The position numbers were made by a program, and so were the translations under genes. From an uncultured Prevotella sp. (GTDB lineage Bacteria > Bacteroidota > Bacteroidia > Bacteroidales > Bacteroidaceae), in contig CAKQEI010000036.1 in NCBI GenBank assembly GCA_934230115.1, positions 1-25,040 on the forward strand: a stretch of DNA of 25,040 nt. Reading direction: 5' to 3'. The notes under the pieces are model-generated. The model had not been told where the DNA came from, ran no database searches, and worked only from the letters and a program-made list of their open reading frames with translations. Positions 5,535-13,585 of this stretch are shown here, piece after piece. The first letter of the stretch is position 1. Each line of letters opens with the position of its first letter.

Positions 5535-7016
5535 ATGAACAAGAGAACGTTATCTTTTTGGGGGATGGTTGCGGCTTTTGCTGCAACCGTTTCTGCACAG
5601 ACGCTGGATTTTACAGCGATGAAGAATGAAATCAATGAGAAATCATTGCCGTTGGTTAATGTTACTGTAGAGATCGACAAAGTGAACAAGCCTGAGTATA
5701 CTCCGGCAAAGATAGAGATTGTCGACCCACAAAAACGTACTGACGGAAATGTGGAGACAACATTCAACTGCAAGGTGAAGTATCGTGGTGCCTCGTCCCT
5801 GCGCTACGATAAAAAATCATTTGCCGTAAAGCTTCTCAATGAAAAGGGCAAGAGCTTGGATGCACCTGTTTTGGGCATTCGTAAGGACGACGCATGGATA
5901 CTCGATGCAATGGCTGTCGACCGTTTGCGCATGCGCAACAGATTGAACTTTGATGTATGGAATGCCATGTCGTCAACTCCTTATGCCACAGACACCGACA
6001 ACCGCAACGGAACAAAGGGATATTTTGTGGAATTGTTTATCAATGGCGAGTATCACGGACTTTATTGCATGACCGACAAGGTGAACCGCAAGTTGCTCGG
6101 CGTGAAGAAGCCTGACGACAAGGACAAGGCGAATGTGAAGATAAATGGTGTAGTCTACAAATGTGAGAGTTGGGGTGAGTCGGCTATCCTTCGTGGATAT
6201 GACGAGCAAAGCATGGACGGAGAATTATGGAACAATTGGTCGCTCGACTATCCTGATGATTATCCCTGTGCCGACAGCTATATGCCGCTTAAGAATTTCA
6301 TCGACTATTGTGCCTATTCCTCGGATGAAGAATTTGCTGATGGTGTAGATAAGAGATTCTATTTGCAGAACATCATCGACTATCACGTGTTTTTGCTTTC
6401 GCAGGGACTTCGCGACAACAACATGAAGAATACTTTCCTCAGCATTGTCGACAAGAACAAGAGCGATTGTATGATGCTTACTCCTTGGGATCTTGATTGC
6501 TCGCTTGGCGGAAATTGGGACGGACAATACTATAACAATCTTGCCGCCAACAACGAAGTAATTGAAAACAAACTCTACAATCGTCTGTGGAATGATAATG
6601 TAGCTGATTACCGCAATCGTGTGGCCGACACTTGGCGCAAGTGGGGCAAGGATGGTATTCTGTCGAAGACGGGATTTAATGAATGTGTGGATAATTATGT
6701 TGAGGCTCTGACTGTGTCGGGTGCTTGGCAGCGCGAGTATGCCAAGTGGAACGGCAATCCCGTGGAGCTGAAGCGCGACCTTGATGAAGAGGCTGGCTAT
6801 GTGAAGGACTGGTACAGCCGCAACTATGACAACCTGGGGAAAACCGTGTTTTATAATCTCGGCACCACAGGCATCGCCAACATCGTTGTAGATGAAAACA
6901 AGAAAACAGATGTTGGCGACAACACATTCTATAATATAATGGGACAGAAGGTTGGCAACGGCTATCATGGCATTGTTGTTGTGAAAGGAAAGAAGCAACT
7001 TATGCTGAAGCGATAG
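5535..7016 (+). CDS. Secreted CotH-kinase-like protein
   Basis: The ATG at 5535 gives a clean signal peptide (MNKRTLSFWGMVAAFAATVSA|Q); a GTG at 5445 would prepend 30 residues lacking signal character and was rejected. The 493-residue product follows the CotH family pattern: GASSLRYDKKSFAVKL, then DAWILDAMAVDRLRMRNRL, NGEYHGLYCMTDKV, and the metal-site-like TPWDLDCSLG. Bacillus CotH is a secreted protein kinase of coat proteins; Bacteroidota homologues are exported and their substrates are not settled. The last 30 residues (FYNIMGQKVG...GIVVVKGKK) resemble the short beta-rich tails found on many exported Prevotella proteins. It is monocistronic, convergent with the next gene. Confidence 0.88.
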   Translation: MNKRTLSFWGMVAAFAATVSAQTLDFTAMKNEINEKSLPLVNVTVEIDKVNKPEYTPAKIEIVDPQKRTDGNVETTFNCKVKYRGASSLRYDKKSFAVKLLNEKGKSLDAPVLGIRKDDAWILDAMAVDRLRMRNRLNFDVWNAMSSTPYATDTDNRNGTKGYFVELFINGEYHGLYCMTDKVNRKLLGVKKPDDKDKANVKINGVVYKCESWGESAILRGYDEQSMDGELWNNWSLDYPDDYPCADSYMPLKNFIDYCAYSSDEEFADGVDKRFYLQNIIDYHVFLLSQGLRDNNMKNTFLSIVDKNKSDCMMLTPWDLDCSLGGNWDGQYYNNLAANNEVIENKLYNRLWNDNVADYRNRVADTWRKWGKDGILSKTGFNECVDNYVEALTVSGAWQREYAKWNGNPVELKRDLDEEAGYVKDWYSRNYDNLGKTVFYNLGTTGIANIVVDENKKTDVGDNTFYNIMGQKVGNGYHGIVVVKGKKQLMLKR

Positions 7017-7053
7017 AATTGCACAGTCAATATTTTTTCAGAAATTAGCTTAG

Positions 7054-7635
7054 TCAATACGCTCCCACAACAGTCCAATTGTCGATAATTTGGAACATAC
7101 GCGACAAGGCTTTCTTGTAATCCTCAGGATAGATGATGGAATATACGAAGAGAGTCTTGCCGCTTTTTATGTATTTGGCGTAGCGGCTGTAGCCGTCGGC
7201 GGGATGTCCGTTTTCGTAGGCAAGGCTGGAGATGGTGAACGAGTTGGCTCGTGAGCTGTCGCTAATACTCTTGGTTTGGGAGAAAGGGAATTTTGGGGTG
7301 GCATGCAGCTGCTTGGCGAGAGTTTGGGCACACTCGTCCAGATTGTTGCTTGGTGCGACGGCAACATAGCTTTCAAGTACGATGCTTTTATTTACGTCGT
7401 AGCGTAGGTGAACGTAGCCATTGCTGTCGTTGGATGCCGAGTCGTCCTTTTGAAAGAAGCATGGATACTTGATTTTGTAGCCATATATAGGGTTGCGGTA
7501 TTCTGAGAGATAGGCTACGTTGAGGTGGTTACGGAAAATCTCTGCAGGAGTGATATGGTCGTGGCTGCTGAAGATGCCAACGGCAATCTGAATAATAAAC
7601 AGAACGAGTAGGGCGATAATAAAAAATTTCTTCAT
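7054..7635 (-). CDS. Membrane-anchored or exported protein, possibly PsbP/Mog1-like fold
   Basis: The start at 7635 is chosen because the upstream in-frame ATG at 7689 lies beyond the -7 promoter element at 7665-7672. The 193-residue product begins MKKFFIIALLVLFIIQIAVG, an uncleaved anchor or signal sequence. The soluble part has NPIYGYKIKYPCFF near its start and ends in a FQIIDNWTV-like strand; the YGYxxxYP...W pattern recalls PsbP/Mog1-like small lipoproteins, a guess from pattern only. The gene is alone and convergent with cotH. Its start codon lies inside one arm of a perfect inverted repeat. Confidence 0.75.
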   Translation of the reverse strand: MKKFFIIALLVLFIIQIAVGIFSSHDHITPAEIFRNHLNVAYLSEYRNPIYGYKIKYPCFFQKDDSASNDSNGYVHLRYDVNKSIVLESYVAVAPSNNLDECAQTLAKQLHATPKFPFSQTKSISDSSRANSFTISSLAYENGHPADGYSRYAKYIKSGKTLFVYSIIYPEDYKKALSRMFQIIDNWTVVGAY

Positions 7636-7679
7636 AACTTTGCTGGATTTGGTTTTTGTTGGAGCAAAGTTATGAAGAA
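7628..7679. repeat. 17-bp perfect inverted repeat over promoter and start codon
   Basis: TTCTTCATAACTTTGCT (7628-7644) is the exact reverse complement of 7663-7679, with an 18-base centre. One arm carries the start codon of the minus-strand gene (7633-7635), the other its -7 element (7665-7672). Because of symmetry, a second -7-like TAACTTTG points rightward at 7635-7642. Confidence 0.9.
7665..7672 (-). promoter_or_regulatory. -7 element TAACTTTG for the 7054-7635 gene
   Basis: CAAAGTTA on the plus strand reads TAACTTTG on the minus strand, 30 bases upstream of the ATG. It lies in the right arm of the inverted repeat. The -33 position has only a weak match. Confidence 0.55.
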
Positions 7680-7700
7680 TATGTTTCAAGTGTATTTATT

Positions 7701-7722
7701 TTGTCTGACATTTGTCTGACAT
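7701..7722. repeat. Tandem 11-bp duplication
   Basis: TTGTCTGACAT occurs twice without a gap (7701-7711, 7712-7722), about 30 bases upstream of the minus-strand -7 element. The one-helical-turn spacing is what is seen in some operators. No regulator is identified. Confidence 0.6.
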
Positions 7723-7763
7723 TCATCTGTTTGAACATGCAAAATTACTCATTTTTTTCGTAA

Positions 7764-7857
7764 CTTTGCCTGCAGTCAAAGATACTTTTGCCTACGGGCA
7801 AAGATGCTTTTGCTTGCAGTCAAAAATGCTTTTGCTTGCAAAAAAACGCTTTTGGGG
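7764..7857. repeat. Array of about 21-22-bp hairpin-forming repeats
   Basis: Units start at 7764, 7785, 7807, 7829 and, truncated, 7849. Each starts CTTTTGC(C/T) and contains a short internal dyad; the second unit, TTTGCC-TACG-GGCAAA, is a perfect hairpin with a UACG loop. The array fills the space between two divergently leaving minus-strand units and has no ORF support. Confidence 0.8.
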
Positions 7858-7879
7858 TCGAGCGAGAAACCGCTCGACC
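7856..7879. terminator. Hairpin downstream of tadA
   Basis: GGTCGAGCG (7856-7864) pairs perfectly with CGCTCGACC (7871-7879), loop AGAAAC. It lies 26 bases past the tadA stop and is GC-rich in an AT-rich setting. No T run follows on either strand, so the terminator role is likely but not certain. Confidence 0.6.
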
Positions 7880-7904
7880 TCCTACCCTCTCAACCATAGC
7901 TATT

Positions 7905-8363
7905 CTAACTCCTTCTGCTACGGAAGAACTCTGTCATTAGAGAGCGGCATTCCTCCTCGAGCACTCCTTGCGTGACTGTGCATTTAGGATGCAACGCCTT
8001 AGGAGCGTATACCATAAAGCCACGCTTCTCATCGGCAGCACCAAACACCACACGACGTATCTGCGACCATCCTATCGCTCCGGCACACATGATGCAAGGC
8101 TCTACCGTGACATAGAGGGTGCAATCAGTAAGGTATTTGCCACCAAGCTGGTTGGCTGCCATCGTTATAGCCTGCATCTCGGCATGTGCCGTTACGTCGC
8201 CAAGTGTCTCTGTAAGGTTATGGGCACGAGCTATTATACGGTCGGCAGCCACAATTACTGCTCCTACCGGTATCTCGCCTGCATCGCGTGCAGCTTCAGC
8301 CTCATCGAGAGCACGACGCATGAACTGCTCATCCTTCTTTAGTTGTTCTTCTTTCTTGTCCAT
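7905..8363 (-). CDS. tadA: tRNA adenosine(34) deaminase
   Basis: The start at 8363 (MDKKEEQLKK) is preferred: the upstream extension to 8447 would run across the -7 element at 8400-8407. The 152-residue protein has the cytidine/deoxycytidylate deaminase zinc site, HAE (60-62, H60 and catalytic E62) and PCIMC (89-93, C90 and C93), with GEIPVGAVIV ahead of it. TadA converts adenosine 34 to inosine in tRNA-Arg(ACG), allowing reading of CGN codons. Length and motifs match the family well; guanine deaminase is a less likely alternative. The gene is monocistronic and divergent from yraN. Confidence 0.93.
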   Translation of the reverse strand: MDKKEEQLKKDEQFMRRALDEAEAARDAGEIPVGAVIVAADRIIARAHNLTETLGDVTAHAEMQAITMAANQLGGKYLTDCTLYVTVEPCIMCAGAIGWSQIRRVVFGAADEKRGFMVYAPKALHPKCTVTQGVLEEECRSLMTEFFRSRRS

Positions 8364-8399
8364 ATTGCACTGTGATTTTTTACTTTGATAATTTAGCTG

Positions 8400-8407
8400 C
8401 AAAGTTA
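8400..8407 (-). promoter_or_regulatory. -7 element of tadA
   Basis: CAAAGTTA reads TAACTTTG on the minus strand, 37 bases before the tadA ATG. Confidence 0.6.
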
Positions 8408-8429
8408 CTACTATTACACCAATTTTACG

Positions 8430-8437
8430 TACCTTTG
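8430..8437 (+). promoter_or_regulatory. -7 element of yraN-birA
   Basis: TACCTTTG, 28 bases before the yraN ATG. It sits back to back with the tadA -7 element, so the two promoters share about 40 bases. Confidence 0.6.
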
Positions 8438-8465
8438 TCAGAAACAATATTAAAAATCATAACCT

Positions 8466-8846
8466 ATGGCACTTCATAACGAACTTGGCAAATGGGGCGA
8501 AGAATACGCCGTTGGCTATCTACGCGACAAAGGATACGAGATAATACAGCAAGACTGGCGCATAGGACATCGCGACATCGACATCATAGCACGCACTCCT
8601 GACAGAACAACAGTGGTGTTTGTGGAGGTTAAAACACGCACGTCGGACATCATCACTAAGCCTGAGGATGCCATCGACATACGTAAGATACGCAACATTG
8701 GCATTGCTGCCAATGCCTACGTAAAAGAACAATACATCACGGACATGCTGCGCTTTGACATTATAACCATTGTTGGCAACTGCGACGACAACGCTCAACT
8801 GGAACACACAAAAGACGCTTTCAACCCGTGCATGGCTTATAGATAA
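8466..8846 (+). CDS. YraN/UPF0102 endonuclease-like protein
   Basis: A 126-residue protein typical in length for UPF0102. It shows the family's order: LGKWGEEYAVGYLRDKGYEI, then RDIDIIA (D37, D39) and VFVEVKTR (E54, K56), giving a PD-(D/E)xK-type nuclease core. The family resembles Holliday-junction-resolvase folds, and its cellular role is poorly defined. It is followed after 11 bases by the biotin ligase gene, so the two are probably co-transcribed. Assignment rests on clear motif matches. Confidence 0.9.
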   Translation: MALHNELGKWGEEYAVGYLRDKGYEIIQQDWRIGHRDIDIIARTPDRTTVVFVEVKTRTSDIITKPEDAIDIRKIRNIGIAANAYVKEQYITDMLRFDIITIVGNCDDNAQLEHTKDAFNPCMAYR

Positions 8847-8857
8847 AAAGAAGAACT

Positions 8858-9613
8858 ATGAATATTGAACTGATACGATTAAAAGAGACTGCCTCAACCA
8901 ACGATTATCTGCGCTCAATAGCCACTCCATCAATAGATGAAATGACTGTGGTAGCTGCCGACCATCAAACTGCAGGACGCGGACAAGGATGCAACAAATG
9001 GGAAAGTGAGGCTGAGAAGAACTTACTCTTCTCCATACTCACAAGTCCTACATCTGTGGCTGCCGACCGACAGTTTGTGCTGTCAATGGCTGGAGCACTC
9101 GCACTTAAAGCCACTCTTGACCGTTATTGTGAGGGGATTAGCCTGAAATGGCCTAATGACATTTATTGTCACGACCGCAAGATAAGCGGCACATTGATAG
9201 AGACTTCGCTACAAGGCAAGATGATAAAGCGCTGCATTTATGGCACCGGGCTTAACGTAAATCAAAGGGAGTTTCATAGCGATGCGCCAAATCCTGTGTC
9301 GCTATATAATATAATAGGTGTCGAGACTCCTCTTGAAGGGATTCTCGACACCATACTAAGTGAGTTTCAGATGTACTATCAGCTTGCCGTTAACGGTTGC
9401 CACGACTGTATAGTGGAGAGCTACAATGCTGCCCTATACCGTCGCCAGGGAATGTATCCTTATCAGGACACTGCCACTGGAGAAACCTTCACCGCACGCA
9501 TAGAGCATGTAGGCACCGACGGATTGCTCAACCTCATCGACAGCCATGACCAAAGGCGCACATACTCGCTAAAGGAGGTGAAATTCATTAGTTGTGGACA
9601 AGTGTGCCGATAG
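8858..9613 (+). CDS. birA: Biotin--[acetyl-CoA-carboxylase] ligase
   Basis: The 251-residue enzyme activates biotin with ATP and attaches it to the biotin carboxyl carrier protein of acyl-CoA carboxylases. Visible motifs: STND (13-16), the biotin-binding loop TAGRGQGCNKW (38-48), KWPND (97-101) and KISGTLIE (108-115), followed by GTGLNVNQ and a C-terminal SH3-like part. The N-terminal helix-turn-helix of E. coli BirA is absent, so it is a monofunctional ligase and not a repressor. Its 3' end overlaps the convergent pyrH by 26 bases. Confidence 0.93.
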   Translation: MNIELIRLKETASTNDYLRSIATPSIDEMTVVAADHQTAGRGQGCNKWESEAEKNLLFSILTSPTSVAADRQFVLSMAGALALKATLDRYCEGISLKWPNDIYCHDRKISGTLIETSLQGKMIKRCIYGTGLNVNQREFHSDAPNPVSLYNIIGVETPLEGILDTILSEFQMYYQLAVNGCHDCIVESYNAALYRRQGMYPYQDTATGETFTARIEHVGTDGLLNLIDSHDQRRTYSLKEVKFISCGQVCR

Positions 9614-10298
9614 GCTCACCGTCCATCACCTTCTTGAGATTGCCCACAACATCCATGTTGAACACATAGATAGGCAGGTTGTTCTCCTTGCACATGGTGG
9701 TGGCTGTGAGGTCCATCACCTTCAATCCGCGAGTGTAAATCTCGTCGTAGGTGATATCGCTGAACTTTGTGGCTGTAGGATCCTTCTCTGGGTCGGCAGT
9801 GTAGATACCGTCAACACGGGTGCCCTTGAGCATTACGTCAGCCTCAATCTCTATGCCGCGCAATGAAGAACCAGTGTCGGTGGTGAAGTAAGGAGAGCCT
9901 GTGCCGGCAGAGAAGATGCACACGTAGCCAGCCTCCATTGCCTCGATAGCCTTCCACTTAGAGTAGAACTCGCCTATAGGCTCCATGCGGATGGCTGTGA
10001 GAACCTTGGTCTTAACGCCAATGGCTCCGAGTGCCGAACTGAGTGCAAGCGAATTGATGACTGTGGCACACATGCCCATCTGGTCGCCCTTAACACGGTC
10101 GAAACCCTTTGAAGCTCCGCTCAAGCCACGGAAGATATTGCCACCGCCAATAACGATGCCTATCTGCACTCCCATCTCATGCACTTCCTTAATCTGCTGC
10201 GCATACTCGCCCAAGCGCACCGGGTCGATGCCGAAGCTCTGGCTGCCCATAAGGCTCTCGCCGCTGAGCTTCAATAGAATTCTGTTGAACTTGCTCAT
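9588..10298 (-). CDS. pyrH: UMP kinase
   Basis: A 236-residue bacterial UMP kinase of the amino-acid-kinase fold, converting UMP and ATP to UDP. Motifs seen: KLSGESLMG near the N-terminus, VIGGGNIFRG, DQMGMCATVINSLAL, and TRVDGIYTADPEKDP near the nucleotide site, ending in VMDGEPIGTLV. It is the expected length. A -7 element lies about 90 bases upstream, giving a leader of roughly 80 nt. The gene stands alone, convergent with the biotin ligase (26-base overlap) and divergent from porZ. Confidence 0.96.
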   Translation of the reverse strand: MSKFNRILLKLSGESLMGSQSFGIDPVRLGEYAQQIKEVHEMGVQIGIVIGGGNIFRGLSGASKGFDRVKGDQMGMCATVINSLALSSALGAIGVKTKVLTAIRMEPIGEFYSKWKAIEAMEAGYVCIFSAGTGSPYFTTDTGSSLRGIEIEADVMLKGTRVDGIYTADPEKDPTATKFSDITYDEIYTRGLKVMDLTATTMCKENNLPIYVFNMDVVGNLKKVMDGEPIGTLVHN

Positions 10299-10384
10299 TG
10301 TTTTTTCTTATAATATGATTATTTTCTTGTTTATTTTGCCCCAAGCGCAGACTGCATTAATGACCACCACGCAGAAGCCAAAGG

Positions 10385-10392
10385 CAAAGGTA
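10385..10392 (-). promoter_or_regulatory. -7 element of pyrH
   Basis: CAAAGGTA reads TACCTTTG on the minus strand. A weak TTTC lies about 20 bases further upstream. Nearby, TGACAG (10404-10409) and CTGTCA (10421-10426) form a small dyad that could be an operator. Confidence 0.5.
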
Positions 10393-10485
10393 CTGTAAAT
10401 TTCTGACAGTAGGAAACATGCTGTCACAATAATTCAGACAAAACATAGTTATATATATGTATCACACATTATTTAATATATTCAC

Positions 10486-12588
10486 ATGCAAGATATGACA
10501 CGAACAATCATTTATATACTTTCCATATTCTTCGGATGCCTGCTCACGAAGAATGCACACGCCGAACAGATTGGAACATGGCGACTGTACCAAAGCTTCA
10601 ATAATATAACAGAGATTTCTCCTGCCGGCAACATGTGCTTCGCACTTGCATCGGGCAGTCTATTTGCCTACAATACGACTACAAGCGAAACGAGCACGTA
10701 TGACAAAACCAACACGCTAAGCGACAACAACATTACGCACATCAGATGGTCGGCTACGACCAAACGGCTTGTCATAACCTACGAGAACAGCAACATCGAC
10801 TTGCTTAATACAAATGGCTCGGTGGTGAATGTGGCTGACCTATACCTTAAGTCTACCACCAAAGACAAGACCATAAACCACATCTACTGCGACGGCAACT
10901 ATGCTTATCTGTCGTTGGGCTTAGGTGTGATGAAGCTCGACATACGCCGTGGTGTGATTGCCGACACTTATCAGCTCGACTTCAACATTGCCTACTCCTA
11001 CACCAAGGATGGCTACATATATGCAGCATCAAAGGAGAAGGGAATGTTTCGCGGAAAACTCTCAGACAACTTGCTCGACAAGAACTCTTGGCAACGCACT
11101 GGCGACTACACTGCATTGAAGGACAACCGACTCAACGTGCAAGACGTAACTACCAAACTGTGGTGGACAAAGAACAGCGATGGCAAACTGACATACTACT
11201 CGGTTGACAATGAGGGCAAAAAAGAGTATAAGACAGAGGGTGTATTGCCTGAGGGTCCTGCGTCCAACCGTTTCTATAAACTCTATATGCATGGGGGAAA
11301 ACTGTATAGTGTGGCTGGATTCTTTTCACAAGAGAAAGACTGCAACTATCCAGGCGAAGTGCATGTATGGGACGGGAATGTATGGACTGAATTTGAACAA
11401 CCTACAAAGAAGACACTTGGACATAAATACACCGATCATCTATGCCTTGATTTCGACCCTACACACGAAGGACATGTTATGGTAGGTTCAAAAAGCGGTT
11501 TATACGAATTCCAAGACGGTAAATTAGTAAGACAGTTTTATAGAAAGAACAGTGTTCTGGAATCGGGTCCGACAGTTAACAGCGATAACTATACTATAGT
11601 AGCGGCACTAAAATATATGGACAACGGCGACCTTTGGGTACTCAACAGTATGGCTACTAATCCTATATGGAAATTCTCACAAAATGGAGACAAATGGACA
11701 TCGATGCCACACAGCGACATAAAAGACGATGACAAGTATAATCTTTCTGGACTGTCAATAAGCAGATCATATAATAATGTAATGTGGTTTGTTAATAACT
11801 ATTGGGAGAAAAACATAGTTTACGCCTACGATTATGCCAATGATAAATATGTGACTTATGGTCCGACATTCACCAACGAGGACGGAGATGAGTTGAAACC
11901 TATTTTCATTTACAATCTCACCGAAGACCTTAAGGGAAACTTGTGGATTGCATCCTCGAGTGGACCTTTCTACATTACTGTGGCTGACGCATTGGCTGGC
12001 AACGCCAACTTCGTGCAGCATAAAGTGCCACGCAATGACGGCACAAATCTTGCCGACTATCTACTTGCCAACGTACGCACAAGATGTATAGCAGTAGACG
12101 GAGCCAACCGCAAATGGATGGGAACAGAAAATGGCGTGTTCTTGATAAGTGATGACTGCAACACACAGTTGCAACATTTCACCACAGACAACTCGCCAAT
12201 TCTGTCTAACACTATATATGATGTGTATGTCGACCAGAACTCTAACACAGTATATTTTGCTACCGACAAAGGACTGTGTTCATACGCAAGCGATGCCACT
12301 CAGCCTGCTGACGAGATGAACAAAGACAATGTATACGCCTATCCTAACCCCGTAACTCCAGAATATACCGGCAAAATAACAATTGTGGGACTAAGCTTCA
12401 ACTCCGATGTGAAGATTGTCACAAGCAATGGCACACTCGTAAATCAAGGACGAAGCACCGGTGGATCATACCAATGGGACGGACATGACCTTAAAGGCAA
12501 ACGTGTAGCAAGCGGTATATACATGGTTGAAGCAGCTACAGAGAATGGAGAAAGGGGGACCGTATGTAAAATAGCAGTAGTGAATTAA
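10486..12588 (+). CDS. porZ: PorZ-like type IX secretion protein (beta-propeller plus C-terminal sorting domain)
   Basis: The 700-residue protein starts with a signal peptide (TRTIIYILSIFFGCLLTKNAHA|EQ). Repeated blade-like segments follow (GTWRLYQSF, GNLWIASSSGPFYI, NRKWMGTENGVFLI, NTVYFATDKGLCSY), as in two-component-regulator propellers and PorZ. The last 85 residues form a type A sorting domain: VYAYPNPVTPEYTGKI, YQWDGHDLKGKRVASGIYMV, KIAVVN. In Porphyromonas gingivalis PorZ sits on the cell surface with PorU, PorV and PorQ in the attachment complex that cleaves such domains and links cargo to A-LPS. The start may be at 10495 instead. The acyltransferase gene begins one base after the stop. 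Confidence 0.85.
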   Translation: MQDMTRTIIYILSIFFGCLLTKNAHAEQIGTWRLYQSFNNITEISPAGNMCFALASGSLFAYNTTTSETSTYDKTNTLSDNNITHIRWSATTKRLVITYENSNIDLLNTNGSVVNVADLYLKSTTKDKTINHIYCDGNYAYLSLGLGVMKLDIRRGVIADTYQLDFNIAYSYTKDGYIYAASKEKGMFRGKLSDNLLDKNSWQRTGDYTALKDNRLNVQDVTTKLWWTKNSDGKLTYYSVDNEGKKEYKTEGVLPEGPASNRFYKLYMHGGKLYSVAGFFSQEKDCNYPGEVHVWDGNVWTEFEQPTKKTLGHKYTDHLCLDFDPTHEGHVMVGSKSGLYEFQDGKLVRQFYRKNSVLESGPTVNSDNYTIVAALKYMDNGDLWVLNSMATNPIWKFSQNGDKWTSMPHSDIKDDDKYNLSGLSISRSYNNVMWFVNNYWEKNIVYAYDYANDKYVTYGPTFTNEDGDELKPIFIYNLTEDLKGNLWIASSSGPFYITVADALAGNANFVQHKVPRNDGTNLADYLLANVRTRCIAVDGANRKWMGTENGVFLISDDCNTQLQHFTTDNSPILSNTIYDVYVDQNSNTVYFATDKGLCSYASDATQPADEMNKDNVYAYPNPVTPEYTGKITIVGLSFNSDVKIVTSNGTLVNQGRSTGGSYQWDGHDLKGKRVASGIYMVEAATENGERGTVCKIAVVN

Positions 12589-12589
12589 G

Positions 12590-13579
12590 ATGGAACAAGG
12601 AAGTAATAACATGCCAAAAGAACGTCAACACTGGATTGACAGCATGAGAGGTATGTGCATGGCTGCTATCATGCTTGACCATACGGAAATATACTACACC
12701 GGAAGTAATATTATCAACTATAATATGTATGTAACAGACGCACTGTATCTTTTCTTTTTCATATCGGGTTATCTCCTATATAAAAAGAACATGAAGGTTT
12801 GCATACGGAAAAAGTTGGATAGCATACTGATGACATTGGTTATGCCTTACTTCATATTCACAACCATAATGGCCATACCTAAAGCAATGGCACATGGTAA
12901 CGTCATCAACTTTTACGACATCTTTATAAATATCGTAACTGGTCAGGCTTCATGGTTTGTTGCAGCTCTTGCTGTATCTGAATTTTTCTTTATTACAGCC
13001 TTGAGAATATGTCGGGAAAAAACATTACCATTAACAATGGTATGTATTTTGGCTTTATTGGCAGCAGCAATGCTTGCCAATATAAGACCAAGTTACTTTT
13101 GGCAGATTGACAACGCACTGCTTGCCATGCCCTTACTACTTTTAGGATATATGTACCACAAATATGAATACGGCATACTGTATAGCGTACCTATACTTGT
13201 CTTTGCCACATTATTACTTGTAGCAGTAAAGACATATGTGGCAAACAATGGTGTCAACTTGGTTATCTGGCACATAGACATATCCAACTACCTTGTATTT
13301 GTAATCAATGTCATTGCTGGAAGTCTTACAATAACCAGCATATTCAAACGCCTACCAAAATGCAAATGGTTAGAATGGATTGGCAGACATACTATTGTAT
13401 ACTATTTTTTGTGTGGAGGTATACCCTTAGTTGTATGTGGTATGTTCAACCGTTTTGGAGTTACATATCAAGACAATTACCTCACCATAATAGTCGTTTA
13501 TGCAACAGTGTGCCTATTATCAACGTTCTTGGTGGCATTGATATACAAATACATACCTTTTGTCACCGGCAGATATTAA
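12590..13579 (+). CDS. Acyltransferase-3 family membrane protein
   Basis: A 329-residue protein with about ten hydrophobic segments, starting RQHWIDSMRGMCMAAIMLDHT, where the R-x-x-x-D-x-x-R/G opening and the following H are typical of acyltransferase-3 enzymes that O-acylate cell-surface sugars. Later segments include YLFFFISGYLLYKK and WLEWIGRHTIVYYFLCG, also family-like. The start at 12590 gives a one-base gap from porZ; an alternative at 12611 has GGAAG eight bases upstream and removes seven residues. Position next to PorZ and the glycosyltransferase cluster suggests glycan decoration; the acceptor is unknown. Confidence 0.82.
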   Translation: MEQGSNNMPKERQHWIDSMRGMCMAAIMLDHTEIYYTGSNIINYNMYVTDALYLFFFISGYLLYKKNMKVCIRKKLDSILMTLVMPYFIFTTIMAIPKAMAHGNVINFYDIFINIVTGQASWFVAALAVSEFFFITALRICREKTLPLTMVCILALLAAAMLANIRPSYFWQIDNALLAMPLLLLGYMYHKYEYGILYSVPILVFATLLLVAVKTYVANNGVNLVIWHIDISNYLVFVINVIAGSLTITSIFKRLPKCKWLEWIGRHTIVYYFLCGGIPLVVCGMFNRFGVTYQDNYLTIIVVYATVCLLSTFLVALIYKYIPFVTGRY

Positions 13580-13585
13580 GCAATC

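Noticed and set aside
6225..6998. Antisense 257-aa ORF opposite the CotH-like gene
   Set aside because: Composition is that of a shadow frame, and the plus-strand gene has clear family motifs.
8520..8807. Antisense ORFs over yraN
   Set aside because: They are shadows of a well-supported family gene.
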